Assembly (NCBI GenBank): GCA_024305405.1
Contig: JAKNDB010000109.1
Coordinates: 434,001-498,000, forward strand
Length of the DNA: 64,000 nucleotides
DNA from: Dirofilaria immitis
Taxonomy: Eukaryota > Nematoda > Chromadorea > Rhabditida > Onchocercidae
Direction of reading: 5' to 3'
The translations under genes were made by a program, and so were the position numbers. Below, one piece after another: positions 26,701 through 38,344 of this stretch; within the stretch, counting starts at the first letter, position 1; each line of letters begins with the position of its first letter. The notes beneath the pieces were generated by a model. It was not told the DNA's origin and did not search any database. It was given only the letters and a program-made list of their open reading frames with translations.

Positions 26701-29700
26701 TTCATTTAAATGGATTCCTCATATTTTCGGTGAGATCTTGGGAGCGTTGCTAATTCAAAATTCCCTTCATCTTAAAACTTTTTCAAGTTGAAGAGCACGT
26801 TGATTCGATCCATTTTAACGCAAAAAATCTGTCGGACAAATTGTCTCAATTTCCATTTTTTTTTTAATTTTATTTTAATTGTAGTATTATTTCATATAGA
26901 TGAAGTTGACTTCTATTTACATAGAAATGTATGATAAAAGCAGTTTTAAATTCGCTGCATAAGATTTAATTATAGGGTCATATCCACTGGAGTTTAAAGT
27001 AAAAATCGAGGTTTTTCATATTTTAAAGGAGATTAATTTGATTTTATGATAAAATTTATCACTATTTTGGCAGTTATTCGCATCCGTTAATGGGTTATTA
27101 AGAATTATTCAGCTGTGTTTTTGTGTTCATTGTTTAAATTTTTTACTAGCCTGCTAAATAGTTTAGCTCCGACGAAGTAAAACTTCAGGCTACATCAAAT
27201 TTATTTTAATTATATTAATGACATGCTTTTCTTTTACTCAAAAAAAAAAAACTAATAACCATCTTGCATTATCTGTTATGGTATAGCTTTCCTGTATGCT
27301 AGTAGCTCTGGTGACGGCCACCTGTTAGGTAGCATTCCTGACATTGATTTCTACCTTTATTGCGAAATGGATTGCGTCTGAAATACTCAAAATTTGTTTA
27401 AATTTTATTAAATTTAACAGTTCGGTGTTGAGGAGATGAAACTTTGCAGGCAGTAAATACATCTTTTCTTCGATCATTTCGGTCGAATTTAAATGCGTTA
27501 TTTCTACGGAACTTTGAATTTATTTCTACTTAATTAACATCGTACTCGTGTAATTCATTATCGAGTCAGGTAAAAGTCATCATTTCATCAACGCCTAATA
27601 TTTATTGGTTCGAGATATATCTGTAAAGGTAGGCAATTATTTTAATTTATCGTGATGGGCAGGTACTACTTCTAGTGCTAAATTTATTTTGCTATTGGAT
27701 TGTTAATAGTTGTTCTGATGTAGACATAATAATTTTATGATGATTATTAAAAAATTTTCATTAGTATGTATTTCAAGTGAGTATATCTGGACTTCCCATT
27801 TTTCTTCATATTTAAAGTTCGGAAGCTCTATTATCAGGATGGATTTTTGAATTTTTAAATTAGATTAATTTTTTCTTTTTCATACTTTTTTCTCCTTTAG
27901 CAGCTCTTAATCCTTTGGTTTGCGTCAAAACTAAATTTTTGCGGTATTACTTTTATCAATTCTTTGCAGTAGTTCTGTATATAAACAATTCTTTTCTTTT
28001 ACCGCATAATAAGACATTAATGCATAATGATTTGGTTTTTTTATGAATCTGGTTCTGAATAATTTTTTTATGGAGCTTTGTCACAAAACTTCATCCTCGT
28101 TATTAGTTTCAAACTTGCTTTCTGTTACGTTTCATGAGGATTAAAATCCTTCAGAAATGCTATCAATGATCTGATTTCATTTATGAAAAATACAAATTAT
28201 CAGAATTTGCATAATCATGATTATAAACATATTTATATATATGGTCGCATAATTCTCTCACGACATCGTTTATGATTGAGGGACCAGAACATGTTTTATT
28301 CTACTTTAATTACTTATCGCATTAACTACTTAATTACTTGTTGCTTGATTCAAGTTTCAAATAATCGAGATTGTTATGCTCATTGCAATAAGTTATTGTT
28401 CTGTGTATATGCTTACGTATGCCAATTCGCTTAATTTATTGAAAAAGTTATAGTTGCCATTGGCAAGGTTGTTGCAGGCAACGTTGAGAAATTTTAAGAT
28501 ACAAGGGATGATCAGACGCATTTCGAGTTTTGAAGATTTTCAAGTTTTGTATTTCTGAATTCAAAAAGCAAAATTACAGCTATTTGCAATAGTTAGGTTT
28601 CTGCTTGCTATGGCTTAAAACTAAGGTTTCTACTTATTTTTGCTTCTTAAAGTGGCATCGAACAGTGGCATATTTGTGCAGATTTCACAATAATCAGAAA
28701 AATTAACAGTTTATACATGAAAAAGCCAGAAAATCTCTGCCAGGTCATCAACAATTTTTTCAGATCTCACTTACTTTTATCCTAATGCTTCGATGCCATT
28801 GTCTGAAATAATTTATAACTGTGCATTGCTTTCTTCTAAATTTTCTGTCCGGATTAGGTATGCATTACACTTCAAACGAGTGTCCTGATAATAAACCCTG
28901 AATCTTTTCTTCTAGTTAATCATAGTGATATAACCGTTACTATTTCAAAATTCTATTAAATTTATTTATTCCTTTCTTTTTTCATATTATGTAGTGAAAA
29001 TATTTTATACTGCTTTTACTAAATGAAAATTTATTAAGCTATCAGTGATTGTCCAGGCAGTAGCGGAAATTTTAATCCAGTTTTTATCCTTCTAATTACA
29101 TGATTTGGAACGACTTTTGGCATATACAAATCTAAAACTTTTAAGGCTTTTTTGGAGTGTATTTTTGACAGATACATATAGATTTCCGGTTTTTTTCTCT
29201 CTCTCTCGTAGTTTTATATTTTTTTATCACATGTCAATAGGATAAATTTGTTGCGGCCATTCAGTGCATCACTCAGTTGCATTTTAGACGGATCACATCT
29301 AATATATTTTTGTCATCAAATTATCATATAAGTTTGAAGTTTTGATAAATTATCATATACTCCGTAGAAGTGTAATACAAACCTAGAAAAATGTTATCGC
29401 AAGAGAAAGGGATGCACAGTTTGTGTTTTCGTCTATTAATTTTGTCATTTACCTTCCACTATTTTCGTGGTCTTAAATTTGAAAATTTTGAAACCTAAAA
29501 TTATTTGCTAATAACATAACGTGAAGGCTGTTATGTGCATATTTTGCGTTTTGTTATTTGAAAGACAATGGACTAATATAGATAAATTTTATGTTAATAA
29601 AAACTTGATTTTGTGCAACATTCAAAAAAAAAAAAGAAGAAAAAGGTGTGCACGTTACCAGAGCAGAAGCATACTGTAGAAAAAAATTTGAATGGATATT

Positions 29701-32700
29701 AGCAAACAAAAAGATGAAAATTGAATTTTAGAAATTTCATAAATTGACATGATTTATCTTAAATTATTTCGAGAAAAGCTTTATGGATTACTTCAAAGAT
29801 TGAACAAAGTTTTTATAAAATAGCTTATTGATTTTCCAAGATTTTTAACACAAACGATACATTCTAGAATTTTTCGATATGCTTAGATTATTTATATGAT
29901 GTATTTTTAATCATAAATATTCTTTTCTGAATACTTTTCAGAAAATTCAGTTTAAGTAAGTGTGAACTATTTTGGAGGAAAAGAGAATGAGGATAGGTGG
30001 ATATAGATAGATTGGATTTACATTTATTATATTAATTTCGAAAAATTTATTTTATTCATATTTTCTCTTTTCTATTGGAAATGTAAGCATTATGAGCGTA
30101 CTGAAATGCCTGTAATATAAAGCAACGATGATCTTAATTTAAACATAGATTCTGCAACATTTCACCTTGCTGAGTAGATTTATATGGAAATTGCATGAAA
30201 ATTACAGATGGAATGATAAATTACAAATATGAAAGTTAAGATATGATTCATAATTAATTTCAAAATTGAATCGAATAACAACTTTGTATTATTCAAGCAC
30301 TTCTATATTACCTGAGTTTTCATGATACTTTTTAACTTTTTTCTGTTCATCGTTGATTCTAATGTTTAAATGTTAATTAGAATGAAACAAAAATTATGTA
30401 AAATTAAAATAATTCAAGTAATTTCGATCAGATAGAAGAAGACATTAGGTAGAAGTTCTGGATATTTTAATTTCTTATTTAATATACAGTATTATACATA
30501 AGTGATGGTAACTTTGGTCCATCTCTTCTGGGCTGAAAATGTTGTGAAATGGAGAAAAAAAAGAAGCCTGAATGGTTTCGATGTGATAATATTTTCTTCG
30601 CTACATATCATCAACAAAGAATGGATAAATCATAATTCATATGCAAAAGTTAATTCATTGCAAAAAATTGATAATATATATCTTTAGCATTTTCTACGTT
30701 ATAAATCATATAGCGGAGAATAGAGAAATCATTTATCATGTACAAAAGTTGCTTCATTCTCGATTTCGTCAAATTTCGAAATTACAAGAAATTTTATATT
30801 GCCAAAAATTGATAATATATCCTAGTTAATAATGAAAAAGATATTCGGATATTTCGTATATGAAGTTAAAAATAAGTGAGAGTTATGCTTTTGCAATATA
30901 TCAGACAATCGATGATTTTTTCGTAATGAAAGATGTTCGGGAGAATGTTAAGTTTTATTAAATTTTGGTATTTCATCGATTAGTCTCATATCTGTGGTAT
31001 TGATATTCATCGTATTTCATTCTTTCACGTAAGTGACATTTAAAAGTTTGAAATATTTCATGATTATTAAGTAATTTAGCAACACTATACAATCAAACAT
31101 TGGAGCGTCTGTAAATTCAGTAACATTATTGCATAATCCAGCTGTTACAATTACTGATCAGTATTCTACTATTGCTTCTAAATATAAAAAGCTTTCAAAG
31201 GTATGATTATTATTATTATTATTTTGATTTATTTATATATATACTGTTTATCGCTTTATTCTAACTAATTAAAGCATAATTTACATTTGTTTATGAGTTG
31301 AAGTTTTGAATTTAAAATTTGCATACATTTATCAATCATACGTATAAATCAGTCATACTTATAATGTACGATTGATAAATATATTTCGAATTAATAGAAG
31401 TTTTTAAGTGTCTTTTTCTGCATATCATATGTTGCTCAAATATGTGTATATTTCGAAAGAAAAAAAAAAGGAATTTCCTGACATATTAGAAAGATTTTAA
31501 GATTTTCAGGAATTATTAGATACAGAAGTGAAATATTGCCATGATTTAATACAATGCTATGAAGTATTCACTCAAGGATTAAAAAGTATAATTAGTACTG
31601 ATCTTGCAAGCCAATTATTTTTAAATTTTGAACAACTCATTTCAATTTCTACATCTATTGCTAATGCACTTAAACAATCACCACCTGGTTAGTTTCCTTT
31701 TTTTTTAGAATGTGCTTTAAATAAAATGAGTGGTTTATTGTGCCATCAAATAGAAACACTGAATATTAATTTAAATTGATCACTGAGGTAAATCGTTTTA
31801 TAAGAAGTGAAATAGTTGAAATTGAGACTGGCATAGATTTAAATTTAACTTGAATGAATGAATGTCAAATCATGTATCTCTTAGCTTTTCTTCATAAAAT
31901 TTTAAAACTGATAGTTAAGATATTGATTGTTCAATCAGTTGAACATTGTTCTGAATCAGATGCGAATTGTTTTATTCTTTGTTTATCCTTTTTTTTCTCT
32001 TTTTTAAATTGATCTTAGCGAATTCTTTAACTGTAAGTCGATCATCAAGAAATTTTCTTATTATTCATACAATGAAATGCAATGGTATGATTTTAAGGTG
32101 ATGTATTTGTGGAAAGGATTGATTTACTTCGTGCTTATGTTGAATTTTGTTCAAAACAACAAGCAGCGTTAGAAATGTTAAACGAACTTGAGCACAACAA
32201 TGTTGCTTTTAGACAGGTAATTTCTTTTTTCTTTCAATTTTGTTTCGAGTTCTAGAATTCTGTATTGTAGTATAATTTTTAATTTTTTTAAACTGCTTTT
32301 GTTGCAGGCTTATCGCTCATGCTGTATGAAGACAAAAGGGATAAATTTCAGTTATTTTTGCTCTTACCGATGAATCGTATTACTCGTTATCCACTAATTT
32401 TTGAAAAGCTTGTCAAATATACGGAACCTGATGATCCGAAGCGCAAGGTTACAAATTATATCTTTATCCTTTTTTTTTATTTTTTAGAGTTTTTTGTTTC
32501 CAAAAATTTATAAACTTTGTTTACGATAATTTATAAATCGAATGTTTTGATTTAGAATCTTGAAAAAGCGTACGAGATGTTGAAGTCATTATGTGCCGAA
32601 ATTAACAATGTTATCAGTGCGATGGATAGCTCCAGCATGCTTATTTGGGCCCAGCAACATATTCATTGTGAGGCTATACAGCCGCCCATTGTCTTTCCAT

Positions 32701-34615
32701 CTTCTACACGGTGATTTGAATTTAAAATTAGGTGGATTAAGAAAATTGCATGGTCAAAAGTTGCACTTAATTATCATTAATCTTATAAACTTTTGTCTTA
32801 ATTATAGGAAAGTTGGACCTCGATGTCTCTTACATTCTGGAGCTTTGCAAAAGCAATTAAATGGAAAAATATTGGTTGCTTTACTATTCAATGATTTTTT
32901 GATGCTTACAACACCCGTGGAACCAATCGAACAGGTTTCAGTATTTCTTATCTCTTTTTTGAGTAACTATTTTTTTCTAGCAATGGCCCAGTTTAGATTA
33001 ATAAAAAGATAGTAAACTATGTTTGTGTTCAAGTGTTTAGGAGAAGAAATAACTAAAGCTTTAAAAAACTTTTCTTTCGTTAAGTAGTATACTGAACAAT
33101 AAGCAAAGGAAATCGCGAATCTAGGAACATGTGAAGAACGACGTGAATCCTTCGTAAGTCACGCAATGATGAGAATACAAAGTGTGGGTAATGATCATGA
33201 GAATATAATTGATTAGAATTTTAGAAAATTTGAATAATTTCTTTATAGCTGGAGGAGTTCAGGATTTCAAAAACAAGTGAATTGCAATTAAATCTTTATA
33301 AGACACCTTTGTTATTGGAAAATGCGAAAATTACGCAGAACAAGGAAATGGATGACTGTTCGTTTGAAGTTCGTTCCGGTTAGCATTTCTCAGATTTTCA
33401 GAATTTTTACACCTACGCACAGTTGTATTTGTGATTTCTGCCTTTCTTTCTAATGTTTTATAATTTGTTAGGTTGATTTTCTTATTTGGATTTTAGGAGA
33501 ATTTTCCGTAGTATTACGTGCACCAAATCGAAATGCTCGGTTATTTTGGATTGCACAAATTGAAAAAGCCATTAGTGATTATCGTAACCAGTGCCTAGTG
33601 GTAAAGGTTTGTCATGTTCTGCATAATATTCATAAGACAAGCCATAAGATGTATCAGTTTTAAATAGATAATAATATTTGCTAATAAAGAGGCATAAATA
33701 ATTGTTTTATGAAAAATTAGATTTCGGAATTAGATTTTCGTGTAACCAAATTGTTTATTTAGAAATCATCTTTATGCTGTGATATATCTGAACAAGGTCG
33801 ACTTTTCGTGGAATTGGTTTGCATTTTGAACGTGGATAGTGCGTTGAAATTACTGGGAACCCAATCAATACTATGCAAATTTCAAATTGGTCAATCGTCA
33901 ACCTATGCTGATGTTGATATAAACAAAAAAGAGCACCTTTGTACCACACAACTGCCTATCTATAAAACTGCTTATGATGATTTTTTTGAAGTAGCAATTT
34001 TTCTCAATCGAATCTTTTCGCCAGATCTTTGTGCAGGCATGTTTGGCATGATTTAATCGTAGCTAAATGATATATTTTACAATAGCTATTGCTTGCTTTC
34101 ATATTTAAATCAATGTTTGTCTTTAAGGATGCAATTTATACTTTCTCTAGGAATGACTATCTTTTGCTTATTTTGTCCATACTCTACCCATTGTTTTAAC
34201 CCTTGAATTAACCCATTGTAATGAAGGTTACAGCTTTGTAACCTTACGTAGTAACATTCCTTGCGAATTCGTTGACTATTTTCGTATATCACGCATGAGA
34301 TATCTTTTGCTTATCATCTTTTTGACATATGAATTATTTTTATGAAATCATTTTTTTGAAAATTTTCCCAATTAACATGAAATTTCAAATATTTTTATAT
34401 TACAAAGCTTTGAAATAATAGAGAAGTTTAATATTTCTATTCATTAGTGTATTTTGAAATTTCCAGGTAGCAGTAGAATTGCAATGGCTGATCTGTTGAC
34501 AGCTGCAACAATGCATCGTGGTCCAATGTCGAAACAATTTGATTGTGAATCAGGCGATATATCAAATTTACGACCTCGTGTAATTCTCAAATTTGTTGTA
34601 CAATTATTCTATTAA
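20777..34615 (+). CDS. itsn-1: Intersectin, long form (2 EH, coiled coil, 5 SH3, DH-PH-C2)
   Basis: Exons: 20777-20956, 21090-21191, 21320-21546, 21724-21856, 21972-22175, 22273-22520, 22693-22812, 23132-23237, 23449-23645, 23727-23922, 24035-24154, 24377-24533, 24635-24758, 24897-25030, 25294-25483, 25621-25838, 25978-26109, 26423-26671, then 31080-31200 to 34615 (listed in the DH-PH-C2 entry). EH1 carries WVITETE and [18 protein letters not shown]2 carries [17 protein letters not shown] and [16 protein letters not shown]. The Glu/Arg-rich coiled coil spans about 22120-23900. Known role: an endocytic and synaptic scaffold binding dynamin, synaptojanin, Eps15 and AP-2 partners; the DH-PH module activates Cdc42 in vertebrates. 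Apparent single-base frame breaks lie near 22335, 23160, 23558, 24482, 25786, 26092, 26445, 26624 and 32320. All phases match at the splice sites except at the acceptor of the 32308 exon, next to the last break. I assign the symbol by orthology to C. elegans itsn-1. Confidence 0.93.
24110..26671 (+). other. Intersectin SH3 A-E cluster
   Basis: Five SH3 domains are read in order. [23 protein letters not shown], then GW-L-AG (24116-24515). [19 protein letters not shown] to GWFPKSYV (24925-25340). [14 protein letters not shown] to [14 protein letters not shown] (25655-25800). [17 protein letters not shown] to [11 protein letters not shown] (25995-26480). [18 protein letters not shown] to EWWKGR and FPGNYVQLR (26503-26671). 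The first Trp of the WW pair, the main ligand-contact Trp in the family, reads Arg in B (MRWKGR) and Glu in D (GEWQGE). Linkers between the domains are short and Ser/Thr/Pro-rich. Confidence 0.88.
26672..31079 (+). other. 4.4 kb intersectin intron separating the short and long modules
   Basis: The donor GTAAG at 26672 follows the SH3-E exon in phase 2 (codon CG-). The acceptor TTTAG ends at 31079 and supplies the missing C, giving Arg and then Asn-Thr-Ile. Reading through the donor gives CGG TAA, an immediate stop. Inside the intron I see no domain-like ORF; short ORFs at 30502-30687 and 30641-30829 are unremarkable. The intron is less AT-repeat-rich than the flanking intergenic DNA. Confidence 0.75.
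31080..34615 (+). other. DH-PH-C2 module of intersectin (long form)
   Basis: Exons 31080-31200, 31510-31687, 32098-32216, 32308-32447, 32556-32710, 32808-32934, 33249-33378, 33497-33606 (or ending 33600), 33763-34036 and 34467-34615. DH domain: [15 protein letters not shown] at its start and [17 protein letters not shown] for the most conserved helix. PH domain: [34 protein letters not shown], then [14 protein letters not shown]2 domain: [18 protein letters not shown] through FSPDLCAG, and a final RGPMSK...[10 protein letters not shown] end that matches the C-terminus of vertebrate intersectin-L. The C2 intron 34037-34466 appears to use a GC donor. The first two exons contain no Met in frame, which argues against a separate gene starting here. 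One frame break lies near 32320. An extra exon around 33090-33190 cannot be excluded. Confidence 0.88.
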
Positions 34616-35020
34616 AACAAATAAATTATTTCTCTACATTTGTTTATTAAATACTGTGTGAATATCATCGATCGCCTTTTTCGGTTTCAATTAATGGGAT
34701 TTTTTTTTTGATCCATAAATGCTAGAGTCAACAATTCTGGATGAAAAAGATTTTTTGTAATTTTGTAAAATTGAACTTTAGATTTAAAGATTTAAAATTC
34801 GATTAGACTTAAATTGAAATTGATATTCAATCGAGAAGTTAGATTTAAATTGAATTTAACAACTGGATAAAAAAAAGTGAAACGAGAAGGATGTTTTGCA
34901 ATAGCATCGCGAATAAAGTACGAATATTGATTTATGGAAATGTATATTTGGCGTAACGAGATCATAGATCGTGGATTAATTAGAGAGATGATATAAAGAA
35001 AAAGCAATTATGATTTAGAT
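34616..35020 (+). promoter_or_regulatory. Intersectin 3' end and intercistronic region before erlin
   Basis: An AATAAA polyadenylation signal overlaps 34620-34625, just after the intersectin stop. A U-rich run (ten T) lies at about 34700-34710. A TTTAG acceptor ends at 35018, two bases before the erlin ATG. The spacing and order fit a nematode operon with trans-splicing of the downstream gene. Confidence 0.55.
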
Positions 35021-37766
35021 ATGTTACCTGGATGGCCTGTAGTATCAGTTGGTGCAATTATAGCTTTATTTATGGCATTTGCCTTACATCGTATTGAAGA
35101 AGGACATGTTGGAGTTTATTATCGAGTATGCATATTTTAATTAACGTAATTTTATAAATTCCTGATATTAAATTGAAATTATCATTTCTTGTATTTCTTA
35201 AATTTTCATTCCAAAAATATTGCTATTATTTTTATCGTAGCTTTTTTTAAAAAAAAAAGATAAATTGAGTTATGGATTTTTATTTTTATTCTTAAAGGGT
35301 GGTGCTCTATTAAGTCGTGTCAGTCAACCAGGATATCATCTGATGTTCCCTTCTTTACAACATATAAATCAGTACAGGTAACCTTACAAACCGATGAAGC
35401 TAAGAATGTACCTTGTGGGACAAGGTAAGTTTTTGAATTCTTCCTTTCTAACAAAATGTATGTAAACATCTCATCATGATGTTTCAATAGGAATAATTAG
35501 TTATTTTTCTATCGGTAAATTTATCTGATAACAAAGCATATTTCTGAAAACTAATTGAGCATGCATTAATTTTGGTTAAAAGTCCAAGTTATTATCATAT
35601 ATATAACTTAAACGGAAAGATTCCGATGGATAATGTTGATGTTTTCTTTTTTTTCCAGAAGCTCATGATGGTAATGATTGATTTATAATTGATTTGTAAA
35701 TTTTTCAAATTCGAGAAGGCGCTTTATTTGAATTTTCATTTCAGTGGTGGCGTCATGATTTATTTTGATCGAATTGAAGTTGTAAACATTTTATCTTCAT
35801 CGAGCGGTAAAAGAATTTTACTGATTTATCATTATTTTTCAGCGGATTTTTTTGAATCTTGTTTGGTCAAATTATAACTTTTTTTTGATGTTATCTTTAA
35901 GTATAAATACTGACTATTTTTTTCTTTGCTATTTAATTTTGTAATTACAGTTTACGATATTGTGAAAAATTATACGGTAGACTACGACAAGCCATTAATA
36001 TTCAATAAGGTTCACCATGAAGTGAATCAATTTTGTAGTAGTCATACACTTCAAGAAGTTTATATCGATCTTTTGGTATGTTTCTCATTTATGCATTTGG
36101 CATTTCATGGATATTTCACGTCATTATTTTAATGACATCCTTTCCTTTTCTCGTTTTCGTTTTCTCTTAAGAAACATGCTATACTAAATAACTAATAAAG
36201 TTTGATAATTATGCTGACATTTCTTTCAATTCGATCCATTAGTTTTTATTTTTAGATCAAATTGATGAAAATTTGAAAACAGCTTTGCAAAAGGATTTAG
36301 TAAGAATGGCTCCAGGTCTTTTGTACAAGCAGTCCGAGTAACAAAACCTAAAATACCGGAATCAATACGACAGAATTATGAGCAAATGTATGCCTTTTTT
36401 TTGTTTATAAAATACCTAAAAGTCTAAAAAAATAGATGTTAGTAGATTTGATGAAACCGCTTAATGGTGACATCGTAAGTCTTATATTGTATCATAGACT
36501 TGTTTGATATATTTGTCATGCTATCAGATGAATGTGATTTTAAAAAGTCATCATTTTATTTTTCTTGTGAATTTAAACTTTGCGTTTTAGGAAGCTGAAA
36601 AAACAAAACTCCTTGTAGCTGTACAACATCAAAAGTAGTTGAGAAAGAAGCTGAAACAGAACGTAAAAAGCAGTTATAGGTAAACTTTGTTTTATTCATT
36701 GTTTAATTGTTTCTATTTCATTCACCCTTTTTTTTCATTCGCGGTCGCCTTTACGTAACAGATTACTGTTCAACATTTTAACCTACATTTGTTCCATGAC
36801 CCTTAAAATATTAAATTAATTTTCAAATGCTTTAATTCAAATTTAATGGATGATATCGGCCATAATTCATTGATTTTTATATACAATTTTTCTGGAAAAT
36901 CTAAGACATTTCAAAATGTTATTTGTTTGCATTGTTAACGAGGGATGAAGCTTTCTTGGCAAAAAGACATTATAGTTCAAAAAAGCGGAAGTTAAGTGAA
37001 AATTAAGTTCCGGTTAGATATCCGTGTTCTTTAATTAATACAGTTTGATTTTTGAAAACTTCGAATCGATTATTTAAATTTTAGAAGCTGAAAAAGTTGC
37101 TCAAGTAGCATCTATTCATTACGAACAACATATAGCCGAAAAAGAAGCACAAAAAGAATTTCTCAATTAGAAGGTAAGGTTTTCGTCATGTTCCATTCAA
37201 ATTGCTTTTTGATATAATTAGCTTCACTTTAGCTAAATTTAATTTGTTTCAAATTTTAGATGAAAGTCATATAGCTCGTATGACTGCTCGTGCGGATGCT
37301 GAATATTATTCAAGGAAGAAACAGGCAGAGGGTAATAAGATGCTGTTAACCAAGTATGTGCAAGAAAATTCATTAAAATATTTCGTTTAAATTCAAACTA
37401 AGCAAAAATGCTATATAAGCTTGAAAATTAAAAAACGACATAAATTTATGAAGAATGTAACTATTCTTTGGAGACCTTATTTTCATCTTTATAGAGATTT
37501 TGATAACTATTATTTTTATGAATTTGAAGTACGTAAATTTTCGGAACATAACAAGTTTCCATTTTAGGGAATTCTTAGAATTGAAAAGAATTGAAGCAAT
37601 TGCAATGAACAACAAAATATATTATGGTTCCCAGATACCGAATGCATTTTTTGACATTGATTTGCCATCGTTGCAAAACAATCCACAAAATGAAGCATTT
37701 ATCTATTATATCAGATTTATGATCATAATTCGACGTTCGCGGGTTATTTTTTATTTTTCCAAATAG
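35021..37766 (+). CDS. erl-1: Erlin (ER lipid-raft SPFH/prohibitin-domain protein)
   Basis: Exons 35021-35125, 35298-35424, 35745-35806, 35951-36075, 36256-36387, 36591-36679, 37085-37173, 37260-37353, 37568-37766. The N-terminal segment after [11 protein letters not shown] is a single hydrophobic anchor. It is followed by [112 protein letters not shown] and [14 protein letters not shown], collinear with human ERLIN1/2. Known role: ER membrane complexes that recruit RNF170 to degrade IP3 receptors and limit SREBP activation. Apparent single-base frame breaks lie near 35354, 36073, 36320, 36591, 36634, 36677 and 37153, nearly all short by one A or T. The C-terminal 35 or so residues do not match the human tail. 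The symbol is by orthology to C. elegans erl-1. Confidence 0.9.
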
Positions 37767-38344
37767 TTCATTGCGATAAGATGTAATTATGCTACACTTG
37801 TTTGGCATGTTTTAAATTCTTAGCACTGATAAATTTTACGGTGATAGAAGAAGCTGTGAGTTGGGATTATTAGCCATTAAGATTTAAGCTTATCATAATG
37901 TCTAAATTTGAGTAGAAATTGGTTAGTTTTATTCTTTGTTTTAAGGTGTTTCATTAGTTGACCTTACTACTTATGGTAATCATGTTACTTCCTTTACTGA
38001 TTTTGCAGAAGTGATCGAGAAATCTAAATTCATTTCGCACAGTGCAACAGTTTTAATTCGATATCCTTTAATAACAAATATTTCTTTTGTTCTCTTTATT
38101 TTTAATCTTTTCGTTTATTGTTCTGAAATTTGCGTCATATCTGTTATTGAAGGATGTCGAGAGAAAGATTAATAGAGAATGGATGTTAGTAAAAAAAAAT
38201 TGAGATTTTTAATGAGTTTTTGCAAATTTTATTATTTTTTTTAAACTAGATTTATCGTAATATTAGGAAATTGTTGAAATTTCAAATATTTCTTGAATGA
38301 AGCAATTGTTTCTTTTTTTTCTCTCATTTTGTTTGATTAGTTTC
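37767..38344. other. Convergent gap between erlin and the Ly-6-like gene
   Basis: Shared 3' flanks of a plus and a minus gene. No coding signal is visible. Confidence 0.5.

Noticed and set aside
26672..31079. A separate gene inside the large intersectin intron
   Set aside because: No ORF with domain character was found, only short AT-driven frames at 30502-30829.
31080..34615. DH-PH-C2 block as an independent RhoGEF gene
   Set aside because: The first two exons lack an in-frame Met, the acceptor phase complements the SH3-E donor exactly, and the C-terminal end matches intersectin-L. A separate transcript is still possible but less likely.
16055..37173. Programmed frameshifting as the cause of the frame breaks
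   Set aside because: The breaks occur in unrelated genes in both directions of shift and without a common slippery heptamer or downstream structure; homopolymer length error explains them more simply.
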